DNA of 64,000 nucleotides from Sporosarcina ureae (GTDB lineage Bacteria; Bacillota; Bacilli; Bacillales_A; Planococcaceae), in assembly GCF_029267015.1 (NCBI RefSeq), contig NZ_JARIEA010000035.1, positions 1-64,000 of the forward strand, read 5' to 3'. The notes under the pieces are model-generated. The model made no database searches, was not told where the DNA came from, and was given only the letters and a program-made list of their open reading frames with translations. Shown here in pieces: positions 50,313 to 60,257 of this stretch. Each line of letters begins with the position of its first letter. Positions within the stretch are counted from its first letter, which is position 1. Position numbers and translations under genes: made by a program.

Positions 50313-50985
50313 CCACTATATAGCCGTCACGCATCGTAATAATACGATCTGCGTAAGGAAGCATTTCTTCATCATGCGTCACCATCAGCGTCGTTAAATT
50401 CAGTGTACGTGTTAGTTCCTGTAGTAATTCCATGACACTTTTCGAGCGTTTAGTATCAAGACTGGCTGTTGGTTCATCCGCAAATAAGATTTTAGGACGA
50501 TGAATGATTGCACGGGCAATCGCCACACGCTGACGTTCTCCCCCAGACAACGAAGAAGGATACGCATCTTTACGGTGTTCCATATCGACCAACTTTAAAA
50601 TATCTGCTATCGCTGTAGTCTGCTCTTTTTTACTAATTTTTGTTTCCGATACATCGAGCATCAACTCTAATTGCTCTTCTACGGTCAGGAACGGAACTAG
50701 GTGAGAAGATTGGAAGACAAACCCAAAGTCTGTCGCACGTATATGACGAATTTCTTCTTGGCTCATTTTAGTCATGTCTTTTCCTTCGAATAAAATCTCA
50801 CCACCGGAAGCTTTCTGCAATCCAGCCGCAATCGTTAGAATGGTAGACTTGCCAGAACCTGAAGGGCCGACCAACGCTGTGATTTCCCCTTCTTTTAACG
50901 ATAAATTTACACCCTTTAATACTTCTTCTTCAATTTCACCGTTAGAAAATGTTTTTTTCACTTCGCCAATTGTAAAGGTAGACAT
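50308..50985 (-). CDS. ABC transporter ATPase, LolD/MacB-type
   Basis: 225 aa from ATG 50985, preceded by AAGGAGAGATGTAAT; the longer frame starts inside the permease. Walker A GPSGSGKST, signature LSGGERQRVAIARA, Walker B KILFADEPTASLD, and H-loop VTHDEEM are intact. Works with the FtsX-like permease just upstream. The pair resembles macrolide/lipoprotein or peptide-antibiotic exporters; it has no adjacent sensor kinase. Confidence 0.92.
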   Translation of the reverse strand: MSTFTIGEVKKTFSNGEIEEEVLKGVNLSLKEGEITALVGPSGSGKSTILTIAAGLQKASGGEILFEGKDMTKMSQEEIRHIRATDFGFVFQSSHLVPFLTVEEQLELMLDVSETKISKKEQTTAIADILKLVDMEHRKDAYPSSLSGGERQRVAIARAIIHRPKILFADEPTASLDTKRSKSVMELLQELTRTLNLTTLMVTHDEEMLPYADRIITMRDGYIVE

Positions 50986-50986
50986 A

Positions 50987-52018
50987 TTACATCTCTCCTT
51001 GTTGAATCGCTTGTAGCGGTTCAATTCTTTTCACTTGGAATCCAGAAATTGTTGCTCCTATAAAACCGACTACCATAAATACTGCCGACAGCATCAATAC
51101 GGTATTCATTGTTAAATGGAATGGCATGCCATCAGGGGCAATAAAGCTAAATGCTTGGCTGAGCGCAATGGAAAGCACGAGTGAAATAGCTGTAATCACA
51201 AGCATTTGATACCAAATCATCTTAAATAATGACATAGTCTTCATGCCGATTGCTTTTAATATTCCGTACAAACCAATTTTTTGCACGTTCATCATATAGA
51301 AGAAAATCGCAAACAACATGCCACTGATCATCACAAGGAACCAAACAATCATATTTAATGACATCTGTTCCGCACTGTAACTTGGAATGGCATTCAGAAA
51401 TTCTTTATTGGAGAATGAATCTAATGCACTTAGTGTTGGCGTATCTTTTCCTGGAATGAAAATCGTCTGCATTTCCATTACACGATAGATTTCTTGATAG
51501 TTAGTCATGTCGATGAAAGCGACAGGTGCGTGACTATATTTTTGCTGGTCAACGAACCCTTTGACGACGAATTCACCGCTAAATTGATTATTTGTTAAGA
51601 CGTCCCCAACTTTAATGCCCTCATCTTTTAATGTACTATCCAGTACAATCTCGCCTTCTCTGACGTTTTCAAACAGCTGCGAGCCGGTAGATGCAACGAA
51701 TGCAACACTATGCTGTTTGTCTTCCGAATCATTGACAAAGCCCATCTGAACCGAAAATGCAGTTGCATCGGGTCGATCGATGAGAACTTGTTTCTGTACC
51801 TCTGCATCTATTTTTGAAAGATTATACGTACTATCTGCGTCCTTATCCAAATAAAACTGCCCTTGCGGTAAATCTTTGATCAACGCCGCGTTGTCCTGTG
51901 ATAATCCATTCGCTAATCCTGAAATAATAAATGTCAAAAAACTGACTAAAAATATGATGGATCCTAGAATCAAGAACTTCGCTTTACTTTTCTTCATTTC
52001 TTTCCACGCGATTTTCAT
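50987..52018 (-). CDS. FtsX-like ABC permease
   Basis: 343 aa: one N-terminal helix (about 15-35), a large extracellular loop (about 40-225), three C-terminal helices (about 230-250, 270-295, 308-330), the four-helix plan of FtsX/MacB/LolE permeases. ATG 52018 is preceded by GGAGGCGCTCGAT. Stop is adjacent to the ATPase start, so they are co-translated. Substrate unknown. Confidence 0.88.
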   Translation of the reverse strand: MKIAWKEMKKSKAKFLILGSIIFLVSFLTFIISGLANGLSQDNAALIKDLPQGQFYLDKDADSTYNLSKIDAEVQKQVLIDRPDATAFSVQMGFVNDSEDKQHSVAFVASTGSQLFENVREGEIVLDSTLKDEGIKVGDVLTNNQFSGEFVVKGFVDQQKYSHAPVAFIDMTNYQEIYRVMEMQTIFIPGKDTPTLSALDSFSNKEFLNAIPSYSAEQMSLNMIVWFLVMISGMLFAIFFYMMNVQKIGLYGILKAIGMKTMSLFKMIWYQMLVITAISLVLSIALSQAFSFIAPDGMPFHLTMNTVLMLSAVFMVVGFIGATISGFQVKRIEPLQAIQQGEM

Positions 52019-52186
52019 ATCGAGCGCCTCCGTATTTTTCTTTATATGTATATTGTATCTTGTGAAGATGAACGGAGAATGAACAGCATATTACACTTCA
52101 CAACTTTTATTATTCTGTTTAAAGAGATATAACTTTCTATTTTTCTGGTGATATGTGAAAATTATAACAACAAAGGAGGGATGTTA

Positions 52187-53137
52187 ATGATTCGTTTTGA
52201 AGAAGTCTCAAAGAGTTATGATATGTCGCGTTTAGTCGTGGATTCTGTGAATCTAGAAATTAAACGTGGAGAGTTTCTTGTTTTGGTCGGACCCAGTGGT
52301 TGCGGTAAGACTACAACACTCAAGATGATCAACAGGCTGATTCCGCTTACAAAGGGCACAATTTGGCTTGACGATAAGAGGATTAGCGACTACCCAATCC
52401 ATGAGCTGCGCTGGCAAATAGGCTATGTGCTACAGCAAATTGCTTTATTCCCCCATATGACGATTGAAGAAAATATTGCAGTTGTACCCGAACTCGTCGG
52501 TTGGAAGAAAAAGAAAGTGCGTGAACGTGTAACTGAATTACTTGAAATGGTTGGTCTCGATCCAGATATTTATAGGAAGCGTAAACCGAATGAATTGTCC
52601 GGTGGTCAACAACAACGAGTGGGTGTCGTGCGTGCACTGGCTGCAGATCCGGAGATTCTATTAATGGATGAACCATTCAGCGCTTTAGATCCAATCAGCC
52701 GTTTGAAGCTACAGGATGATTTGCTTGAATTACAGCGCCGAATCCAAAAGACCATTGTATTCGTAACGCATGATTTACAGGAAGCGTTTAAACTAGGAGA
52801 TCGTGTTTGTATCATGAACGAAGGAAAAATTGAACAGGTAGACACCCCTCAGAAAATTCTTATTCAACCTGCTTCACCGTTCGTACGTGAATTTACAGCT
52901 TCCGCTGCTGCACAAACATTTTCTATCAAGGACCATATAGAAGATATTCCATCAGACCTGTCATTATCCTTTGCCATTCCATTTAACTCCGAATGGGGCC
53001 CATTACTTCAGTTTTTGGCTTCGGAAGAACAAGTGGCGATCCAACAAGATGGACAAGTGATTGGAATGGTTACCCGTGAAGGGATTCTTCGTTTCTTGGC
53101 TGAACAAGCGGTGAAGGGAGGAGCATCCAATGAATAA
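52187..53137 (+). CDS. Compatible-solute-type ABC ATPase (OpuCA/OpuF/EgtV-like)
   Basis: 316 aa from ATG 52187, seven bases after AAAGGAGGG. Walker A GPSGCGKTT, signature LSGGQQQRVGVVRA, Walker B ILLMDEPFSALDP. A single C-terminal CBS-like segment (about 255-310, VAIQQDGQVIGMVTREG). Proline/betaine/choline-type ATPase by its ELRWQIGYVLQQIALFPHMT region. Overlaps the permease/binding fusion by eight bases. Confidence 0.92.
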   Translation: MIRFEEVSKSYDMSRLVVDSVNLEIKRGEFLVLVGPSGCGKTTTLKMINRLIPLTKGTIWLDDKRISDYPIHELRWQIGYVLQQIALFPHMTIEENIAVVPELVGWKKKKVRERVTELLEMVGLDPDIYRKRKPNELSGGQQQRVGVVRALAADPEILLMDEPFSALDPISRLKLQDDLLELQRRIQKTIVFVTHDLQEAFKLGDRVCIMNEGKIEQVDTPQKILIQPASPFVREFTASAAAQTFSIKDHIEDIPSDLSLSFAIPFNSEWGPLLQFLASEEQVAIQQDGQVIGMVTREGILRFLAEQAVKGGASNE

Positions 53138-54647
53138 TTTCCTTGATGTTTTCCAAGACCGTCGCGGACAATTACTTGGAGCACTAATTGAACATATTCA
53201 AATTTCATTAGTTTCTTTACTCATTGCTGTGCTGATCGCTGTGCCATTGGGTATTTATTTAACCAATCGGCGAAAAATAGCGGAATCTGTCATCGGAGTG
53301 AGTGCTGTGATGCAAACGATACCTTCACTAGCACTTCTAGGATTGTTGATCCCACTATTTGGCATCGGAAAAGTACCGGCCATCATTGCGCTGGTAGTTT
53401 ATGCATTGCTACCTATTTTACGCAATACGTATACCGGTATTAAAGAAGTCGATCCTTCCCTTCGCGAAGCTGCTATCGCAATGGGCATGAATACGCGAAA
53501 ACGATTAACGAAAGTCGAATTACCACTAGCCATGCCGATCATTATGGCGGGTATCCGTACATCGATGGTGCTCATCATCGGAACTGCGACACTTGCAGCA
53601 TTGATTGGCGCAGGTGGACTCGGAGATTTAATATTACTCGGAATTGATCGGAATAATCCTTCGTTAATTATACTAGGTGCAATACCGGCCGCATTACTCG
53701 CATTATTCTTTGATTTCGTATTGAAGATATTTGAAGGTCTTTCATTCAAAAAAGCTATTACGGCATTTGCGATTTTTGTGATTGCCGCCGTCTTGATGAT
53801 TGCCGCACCATTCATAGGCGTCAGCAAGAAGGACGAATTAGTGATAGGAGCAAAACTTGGTGCAGAACCTGAAATTCTTATTAATATGTACAAGTTGTTG
53901 ATCGAAGACCAAACGGATTTATCTGTCGAATTAAAGCCAGGGCTCGGCAAAACTTCATTTGTATTTAATGCATTGAAGTCAGGAAGTATTGATTTGTATC
54001 CTGAATTTACGGGTACTGCTATATCGGAGTTCTTGAAAGAAGAAGCCGTCAGCAATGACCGCGATGAAGTATTTGAGCAAGCACGAAAAGGACTTGATGA
54101 ACAGTTTGATATGACACTTATGACACCGATGTCGTTCAATAACACCTATACTCTCGCTGTTTCCAAAGCATTCCAAGAAGAGTACGGGCTAAAAACGATG
54201 TCCGATCTAGCTTCTGTGGAAAATGCAGTAAAAGCAGGATTTACACTGGAGTTCAATGATCGTGAAGATGGCTATCTCGGAATTCAAAAACTTTACGGCA
54301 TTACGTTTTCCTCCATTAAAACAATGGAACCGAAACTACGCTATCAAGCAATCGAAGCAGGCGAAATCAACTTGATGGATGCCTACTCGACTGACAGCGA
54401 ACTTCGGGAATATGATATGACGGTGCTCGAAGATGATAAAGAACTATTCCCGCCATACCAAGGCGCACCGCTACTTCGAAAAGATACGCTGAAGAAGTAT
54501 CCTGAACTCGAAGATGCGTTGAACAGTCTTGCAGGAATCGTAACAGACGATGAAATGCGCGAGATGAACTACCAAGTGAACTCTAAAGGTGCGAAAGCTG
54601 ACGAAGTAGCAGAAGCATTCTTGAAGGAACAAGGTTTGTTGAAGTGA
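53130..54647 (+). CDS. Fused ABC permease and substrate-binding protein (OpuFB/EgtU-like)
   Basis: 505 aa. Residues 1-210 are a five-to-six-helix permease (QTIPSLALLGLLIPLFG and EVDPSLREAAIAMGMNTRKRL coupling loop); a transmembrane helix (about 210-232) leads to an extracytoplasmic OpuAC-type binding domain (235-505, GAKLGAEPEILINMYKLLI and LYPEFTGTAI). Fusions like this take up glycine betaine (OpuF) or ergothioneine (EgtU); the sequence alone does not separate them. ATG overlaps the ATPase stop, RBS AAGGGAGGAGCATCC. Confidence 0.9.
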   Translation: MNNFLDVFQDRRGQLLGALIEHIQISLVSLLIAVLIAVPLGIYLTNRRKIAESVIGVSAVMQTIPSLALLGLLIPLFGIGKVPAIIALVVYALLPILRNTYTGIKEVDPSLREAAIAMGMNTRKRLTKVELPLAMPIIMAGIRTSMVLIIGTATLAALIGAGGLGDLILLGIDRNNPSLIILGAIPAALLALFFDFVLKIFEGLSFKKAITAFAIFVIAAVLMIAAPFIGVSKKDELVIGAKLGAEPEILINMYKLLIEDQTDLSVELKPGLGKTSFVFNALKSGSIDLYPEFTGTAISEFLKEEAVSNDRDEVFEQARKGLDEQFDMTLMTPMSFNNTYTLAVSKAFQEEYGLKTMSDLASVENAVKAGFTLEFNDREDGYLGIQKLYGITFSSIKTMEPKLRYQAIEAGEINLMDAYSTDSELREYDMTVLEDDKELFPPYQGAPLLRKDTLKKYPELEDALNSLAGIVTDDEMREMNYQVNSKGAKADEVAEAFLKEQGLLK

Positions 54648-54662
54648 AGATAGCAAGAATTA

Positions 54663-54703
54663 AAAGTGAAAGGCGAAACGCTACCTACTCGCCTTTCACT
54701 TCT
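54663..54703 (+). terminator. Hairpin after the fused transporter
   Basis: AGTGAAAGGCGA and TCGCCTTTCACT form a perfect stem; T-run is weak. Confidence 0.65.
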
Positions 54704-54711
54704 ACGCCAAA

Positions 54712-54758
54712 ATAAAACAGTCAACAGCAGAAAAATCTGCCGGTGACTGTTTTTATTT
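54712..54758. terminator. Bidirectional terminator
   Basis: AAAACAGTCA..GCAG and CTGC..TGACTGTTTT pair; A- and T-runs serve the transporter and the acyl-CoA dehydrogenase. Confidence 0.8.
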
Positions 54759-54766
54759 TGATTTAA

Positions 54767-55999
54767 TTAATCCATCCAAGGAACTTCTATCATTGTACGA
54801 CCGATCCATTCGCGCAGCACTTCGTTTGTTGGCCCCATGATTGCACCAGCACGCCCGTCACGCACGAACTTTTCCACCTGGCCCGTCATATAACCGCGGC
54901 CACCTGACACTTGCAATGCCGAATTGGTAACATCAATTACCATGTCTGCCGCATGCGTCTTTAACTGCCATAACGGATACAAACACTCGGACAACTCTTT
55001 GCCTTCCTTATTGCAACGATCTAGCGCTTCTGCTGTACGATACAACATACTGCGTGCACTATCTACTTTAATCTGCGCCTTCGCCAACTCGTGACGAATC
55101 ACTTGATAATCTGTAACAGATGACCCCGTATCTGCGTGGACTCTGCGTTTAGCACCATCTGTTGCCATATTCAAAGCGCCTTGTGCAATACCAACCCAAC
55201 AAGCTGCTGAACCTAGCAAGAAAAGAGGGTCGATTGTGTTATCGTTGAAATAACCCATGCCACCTTCGCCACCAATACGGTTTTCAAGAGCTACTTGCAC
55301 ATCTTTAAAATTCATAGGACCACTTGCGTTTCCGCGTAATCCCATTGCATCGAACGGAAATGCTTCAACTCCTGGTTGATCATTTTCGACCAATAAAAAC
55401 ATTAAATTATCCGGATTATCTGTTTCAGGCGATGTTGTAGCAACTAAATAAAAGTCTGCTTCTCCACCACTTGTGACGAATGACTTTTCTGCGTCCAACA
55501 AATAACCATTTACATTTCGTATCGCTTTACTACCGATATTCCAGAAGTGACCACCTGTCGCTCGTTCACTAAACGCTAGGCCACCGATTTGTCCTTCACG
55601 CAAGCGTGGTAATAGACGCTGACGCTGTTCTTCTGTTCCCGCCTCATAGATCGTATGCGCTGTAGTCATATGCATAACCCAGCACATCGTCGTAGATGGG
55701 CAATAATGCGCAAAGCTTTCGGAAAGTACTGCAAATGCTGTGAATCCGTCTTTCAGACCACCCGCTTCAACCGGGATGGTAACAGCCGAATAACCAGACT
55801 TCGCAACTTCACGTAAACTTTCACGTGGATAACTTCTCTCTTGATCAGAAATAAGTGCACGCGGTAGCAATTCTTTCTTGCCTAACGCATGTGCAGCTTT
55901 TTGTAATTCTTCATGCCCTTCTGGACAAGTCCACCATTCAGGAATTTGCATAATTCCATCTTGTTGTTTTTGTTTTTCCATCATAGCACTTTTTACCAA
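54767..55999 (-). CDS. Acyl-CoA dehydrogenase family protein
   Basis: About 410 aa from TTG 55999, eight bases after GGAG; ATG 55984 is an alternative. FAD flavoenzyme fold: N-terminal helical domain, mid beta domain (GGLAFSERATGGHFWNIGS), C-terminal helices with LQVSGGRGYMTGQVEKFVRDGRA. The usual acid (Glu) near the C-terminus is not obvious, so the reaction (dehydrogenation, or an FMN/monooxygenase-type DszC/SfnB-like activity) cannot be fixed. Monocistronic. Confidence 0.8.
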   Translation of the reverse strand: MVKSAMMEKQKQQDGIMQIPEWWTCPEGHEELQKAAHALGKKELLPRALISDQERSYPRESLREVAKSGYSAVTIPVEAGGLKDGFTAFAVLSESFAHYCPSTTMCWVMHMTTAHTIYEAGTEEQRQRLLPRLREGQIGGLAFSERATGGHFWNIGSKAIRNVNGYLLDAEKSFVTSGGEADFYLVATTSPETDNPDNLMFLLVENDQPGVEAFPFDAMGLRGNASGPMNFKDVQVALENRIGGEGGMGYFNDNTIDPLFLLGSAACWVGIAQGALNMATDGAKRRVHADTGSSVTDYQVIRHELAKAQIKVDSARSMLYRTAEALDRCNKEGKELSECLYPLWQLKTHAADMVIDVTNSALQVSGGRGYMTGQVEKFVRDGRAGAIMGPTNEVLREWIGRTMIEVPWMD

Positions 56000-56009
56000 A
56001 ATTACCACT

Positions 56010-56400
56010 CCATTTTATCATTTACCTACTTTTCTATTAGCAAGCAAGCAGGCTGTTCTCTATCAACATTATCATGTTTTATTAAATAGTAAAGATTGAG
56101 CCATAAAATAAATATCTTTTTTATTTTTAATTATAATAAAACATCTAATAAATCCATTCAACTCATCATATGAATTTGTAGTATTTTCTTGAAAATAAAA
56201 TGTGTAAAACATTGAAAACACTATATTACATATGATGCAACAGTCATTTCAATTCCATAATACCCATCCAAAATTTCATCACTTTTTCATTCAAGTATTA
56301 CTTATTTAATAAATTTGGACACATTTATATTAAAATCTATAAAAACATGCAACTAGTACGGGCAGTACGTTAAAATGCTATAATGAGTTATAAAGAGAAG
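56010..56400. other. AT-rich intergenic stretch
   Basis: About 390 bases, very AT-rich, no ORF with ribosome site. An extended -10 promoter TGCTATAAT (56376-56384) lies just before the lipoprotein gene; nothing else recognised. Confidence 0.6.
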
Positions 56401-56412
56401 GAGGCCTAGGCG

Positions 56413-57015
56413 ATGAAAAAATGGACGAGTATGATGATTTTAAGCTGCCTATTAGTTCTCAGTGCATGTGCTGCAACCGACACGAATAAATTGACGATAC
56501 CTGAACTTACAGATCGTGAAAAACAAATACTTGAAACAGCAACGAATACTGCATTTGTCTTTGATTATACAGCCGATCAAAACTATAAAAAGGTAACCCT
56601 TTGGGTAGAAAAATACAAAGAAGGTAAAAAGGTTGCGGAACCGATTAGCGAGCTATCCACGCCAATGCCTGGAGAGTCAACGAAAGGTAGCATCGTGTTG
56701 ACAGTCACGCAAACGCTCGAAGAAGAATTATTATTCTCAGCAAGTGTTAGCGATGCTAAGGGTGCTGCAAGTGTTAGTAACCAAGAAGAACTGAAGACAT
56801 TAAAAGACATGGCCACTCTATTTAACACCAATCCACAAGAAGGTTTACTTCTCTCGGAGAATATGTTGTTGGCGGGTATCATCTACACATCTACAACAGC
56901 GGGTACGCCGACAAGTACATTATCTTCTGATTTCTATGAACAAAAAGAAGGCTACTTGGATGAATTAAAAGAATACGATGTAGTATACGTATTACGGGCT
57001 TCATTTGAAAAATAA
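56413..57015 (+). CDS. Predicted lipoprotein, unknown
   Basis: 200 aa. Signal and lipobox MMILSCLLVLSACAAT (lipidated Cys about 19), then a soluble extracellular part without recognised motif. RBS AAGAAGGAGGCCTAGGCG is excellent. Single gene with a terminator. I do not recognise the family. Confidence 0.75.
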   Translation: MKKWTSMMILSCLLVLSACAATDTNKLTIPELTDREKQILETATNTAFVFDYTADQNYKKVTLWVEKYKEGKKVAEPISELSTPMPGESTKGSIVLTVTQTLEEELLFSASVSDAKGAASVSNQEELKTLKDMATLFNTNPQEGLLLSENMLLAGIIYTSTTAGTPTSTLSSDFYEQKEGYLDELKEYDVVYVLRASFEK

Positions 57016-57062
57016 AAGAACTGAACGGCAAGTTCACTACTTGTCGTCCAGTTCTTTATTCA
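57016..57062. terminator. Terminator between the lipoprotein and yqeY
   Basis: AAAGAACTG..GACA-type arms pair with CAGTTCTTT across a small loop; T-run on both sides is modest. Confidence 0.65.
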
Positions 57063-57066
57063 TAAT

Positions 57067-57504
57067 TCAATTCTGTAAATACTCTTTAACTGCCTGCGAC
57101 ACGGTCTTTCCTTCCGCACGACCAGCCACTTCCTTCATTACAACACCAATCGTCTGACCCATTGACGCGTCTTTTGAAATACCTAATGAAGCAATTAACT
57201 CTTTTACTTCTTCCACATTCATCTGTTTCGGCAAATAAGATTCCACAATCGCAATTTTCGCTTTTTCTGCTTCCACGATGTCTTCACGATTAGCTTTTAG
57301 ACCTTCATCAAGCGATTGTTTTGTTTGCTTAAGCTCACGCTGAACGATTTTGATTTCTTCTTCTTTTGTCAGTTCGCGCTTTAATTCAATCGATTCATTT
57401 TGTAGACCTGCACGCAGTAAATTAATGACACCTTTCTTCATTGTGTCTTTTTCCTTCATCGCAGTTCGGATATCGGCCATTAAACGATCTTTTAATTCTG
57501 ACAT
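57067..57504 (-). CDS. yqeY: YqeY/GatB-domain protein
   Basis: 145 aa from ATG 57504; the longer frame upstream has no ribosome site. Starts SELKDRLMADIRTAMKEKD and shows the GatB/Yqey helical tRNA-binding-like domain (VNLLRAGLQNESIELKRELTKEE to GRAEGKTVSQAVKEYLQN). Often sits next to rpsU in Bacillales, but here it is alone. Molecular role poorly defined; proposed tRNA-related. Confidence 0.9.
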   Translation of the reverse strand: MSELKDRLMADIRTAMKEKDTMKKGVINLLRAGLQNESIELKRELTKEEEIKIVQRELKQTKQSLDEGLKANREDIVEAEKAKIAIVESYLPKQMNVEEVKELIASLGISKDASMGQTIGVVMKEVAGRAEGKTVSQAVKEYLQN

Positions 57505-57708
57505 GGAATCCCTCGTTTCTATAGTAGTATGCCTAGTATACAAAAAAAGTATGTGCTCAGTCGCGTTTTTTAACTTGAAAGAGAAACCTGATTGAAATAA
57601 GCCTATGATTCTCCTCATTAATTCACGATACTCCAAGTCCCTATCTAACGACTATCAAATATAGCTTAATTGACGAAACTCTAGTACTAGTTTACACTTT
57701 TTACTACT

Positions 57709-57762
57709 AGCTCCTTCAGATAACGTAAGGTTTTCCAACACCTTATTCACTTGGAGGAGCTC
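57709..57762 (+). other. Nested hairpin in the topB leader
   Basis: AGCTCCT pairs with AGGAGCT, and inside it AAGGT with ACCTT, ending 30 bases before topB. No T-run, so termination is unlikely; it may fold the leader. Rest of 57505-57794 shows nothing else. Confidence 0.35.
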
Positions 57763-57794
57763 TTCGATATGTATATAAAAAAGGAGTTTATCAT

Positions 57795-59987
57795 ATGAAA
57801 AAAAGTGTAGTATTGGCAGAAAAGCCATCTGTTGCACGGGATATTGCCCGTGTGCTGAACTGCAATAAAAAAGGAAATGGCTATTTGGAAGGCGATAAAT
57901 ATATCGTGACATGGGCACTCGGACACTTAGTGACACTCGCTGATCCTGAAAACTACGATACAAAGTATAAAACATGGAAACTCGATGATCTACCTATGAT
58001 GCCCGAGGATTTAAAACTGACGGTCATCAAGCAAACGAGCCGACAATACAATGCCGTGAAGTCGCAGCTTGTACGCCCTGACGTTTCTGACATCATTATT
58101 GGAACAGATGCAGGACGCGAAGGAGAACTCGTTGCACGCTGGATTATCGAAAAGGCAAAGGTCAATAAACCAGTAAAACGTCTATGGATTTCCTCCGTCA
58201 CGGACAAAGCAATTAAAGACGGGTTCGCCAACTTGAAACCTGGCAAAGACTACGAAAATCTATTCGAAGCAGCCGTCGCACGCTCTGAAGCTGACTGGTA
58301 CATCGGACTGAACGCTACGCGTGCCCTAACTACAAAATTCAATGCGCAACTCAACTGCGGTCGCGTTCAGACGCCTGTCGTCGCAATCATTGCGCAGCGC
58401 GAAGATGAAATTAATACGTTCCGTCCAAAAACATTTTACGGTATCGAGGCTCAATCTGATACTAACTTGAAATTGACATGGGCAGACTCCAAAACGGGTG
58501 ACACGCGTTCATTCGATCGGGATAAACTGTCGGCTATCGTCAAAAAAGCGGACGGCAAATCTGCAATTATTGAAAATGTCGAAAAGAAAGCCAAAAAAAC
58601 ATTCTCCCCAGGCCTTTACGATCTGACGGAATTACAGCGAGATGCCAATAAAATGTTTGGCTACTCAGCAAAAGACACATTGAATATCATGCAAAAATTA
58701 TATGAGCAACATAAAATACTGACCTATCCACGAACGGATTCCCGTTTCCTTTCAAGCGATCTCGTTGCAACACTTCCTGAACGCTTGAAAACCGTCGGCA
58801 TAGGAGAATACCGGTCACTTGCAAACAAGATATTAAAGAAGCCGATCAAAGCGAACAAATCATTTGTTGATGACAGCAAAGTATCTGATCACCACGCAAT
58901 TATTCCGACTGAAGAAATCGTCTTGCGAGATAAACTATCGGACCGTGAACGGAAAATCTATGACTTAGTCGTCAAACGATTCCTGGCTGTCTTATTCCCT
59001 GCGCATGAATACGAACAGTTGACAGTTCATGCAAAAATAGCAGACGAGAAATTCACAGCGCGCGGGAAAACCATTCTAGTCGCGGGTTGGAAAGAAGTCT
59101 ATGATAACCAATTTGATGAAGATGAAATCGAACAAGATGCAAAAGAACAATTACTTCCCAAACTAACAGCAGGTGACAAGCTCGACATCAAACTTATTAA
59201 AGAAACATCCGGTCAAACAAAGCCTCCCGCTCGTTTCAATGAAGCAACTCTATTATCTGCCATGGAAAATCCGACAAAATATATGGGTACACAAGATAAG
59301 AAACTAGCAGACACATTGAAATCTACAGGCGGACTCGGAACAGTCGCAACACGTGCGGACATTATCGAGAAATTATTCAACTCCTTCCTAATTGAAAAGC
59401 GTGGTAAAGATATTCACGTAACCAATAAAGGGAAACAGTTACTCGAATTAGTACCAGATGAACTAAAATCTCCTTTACTAACAGCTGAGTGGGAACTAAA
59501 ACTAGAGAAAATCGCCAAAGGTCAGCTGAAAAAGAAAGCTTTCATCAATGAGATGAAAGGCTATACGAAAGAGATTGTATCCGAGATTAAGGCTAGTGAA
59601 GCGAAGTTCAAGCATGATAATATCTCAACAAAATCATGTCCTGACTGTGGCAAGCCGATGCTCGAAGTAAACGGCAAACATGGCAAAATGCTCGTCTGTC
59701 AAGATCGCGAGTGCGGCCATCGTAAAAACGTCTCACGCGTCACCAACGCACGCTGTCCACAGTGTAAGAAGAAGATGGAGCTTCGTGGTGAAGGTGATGG
59801 CCAGATCTTCACATGCAAATGTGGCTACCGCGAAAAGCTCTCGGTATTCAAAGAGCGGCGTGAGAAAGCATCAAAAGGTAAAGTAAACAAGCGCGATGTG
59901 CAGAAGTATTTGAAGAAGAACGACGAAGACGAGCCGATAAACAATCCATTCGCAGACGCATTAAAAGGATTGAAATTGGACGACTAA
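57795..59987 (+). CDS. topB: DNA topoisomerase III
   Basis: Type IA topoisomerase that relaxes and decatenates DNA. 730 aa: TOPRIM domain (1-150; AEKPSVARDIA and DAGREGELV), central domains with the catalytic Tyr in ILTYPRTDSRFL (about 310), and C-terminal zinc-binding region with two Cys4 motifs (CPDCGKP..CQDREC and CPQCKKK..CKCGY). RBS AAAAAGGAGTTTATCAT precedes the ATG. Family length normal. Confidence 0.96.
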   Translation: MKKSVVLAEKPSVARDIARVLNCNKKGNGYLEGDKYIVTWALGHLVTLADPENYDTKYKTWKLDDLPMMPEDLKLTVIKQTSRQYNAVKSQLVRPDVSDIIIGTDAGREGELVARWIIEKAKVNKPVKRLWISSVTDKAIKDGFANLKPGKDYENLFEAAVARSEADWYIGLNATRALTTKFNAQLNCGRVQTPVVAIIAQREDEINTFRPKTFYGIEAQSDTNLKLTWADSKTGDTRSFDRDKLSAIVKKADGKSAIIENVEKKAKKTFSPGLYDLTELQRDANKMFGYSAKDTLNIMQKLYEQHKILTYPRTDSRFLSSDLVATLPERLKTVGIGEYRSLANKILKKPIKANKSFVDDSKVSDHHAIIPTEEIVLRDKLSDRERKIYDLVVKRFLAVLFPAHEYEQLTVHAKIADEKFTARGKTILVAGWKEVYDNQFDEDEIEQDAKEQLLPKLTAGDKLDIKLIKETSGQTKPPARFNEATLLSAMENPTKYMGTQDKKLADTLKSTGGLGTVATRADIIEKLFNSFLIEKRGKDIHVTNKGKQLLELVPDELKSPLLTAEWELKLEKIAKGQLKKKAFINEMKGYTKEIVSEIKASEAKFKHDNISTKSCPDCGKPMLEVNGKHGKMLVCQDRECGHRKNVSRVTNARCPQCKKKMELRGEGDGQIFTCKCGYREKLSVFKERREKASKGKVNKRDVQKYLKKNDEDEPINNPFADALKGLKLDD

Positions 59988-60023
59988 CTTCAGAGGGATT
60001 GGCTGAACGTTGGTGTTGGGTTC

Positions 60024-60152
60024 GGGATTGGCGCTACGGAGGGGACGCTTTCCGGAGGGTGGGCGGTGAACCACACCCCTGCGCTGCACTTCGGCGGGTG
60101 TTTCACCTGTCCCACTGATCCTCTCGGAGTCGCCCCTCCTACGCGCCAATCC
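60024..60152. repeat. Palindromic dispersed repeat, copy D
   Basis: Left end GGGATTGGCGCTACGGAGGG and right end (ending CGCGCCAATCCC) are complementary; core CTTTCCGGAGGG and GATCCTCTCGGAG. Same layout as copy A. Confidence 0.75.
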
Positions 60153-60257
60153 CTCGCAATGCGAGTGGATGATACTATTTGTTGTGCATTGAAGTAAGTG
60201 TTGTAAACCGTATTGAACTTAAATAATTTAAGACAAAACAATAATTTACACACCAAT

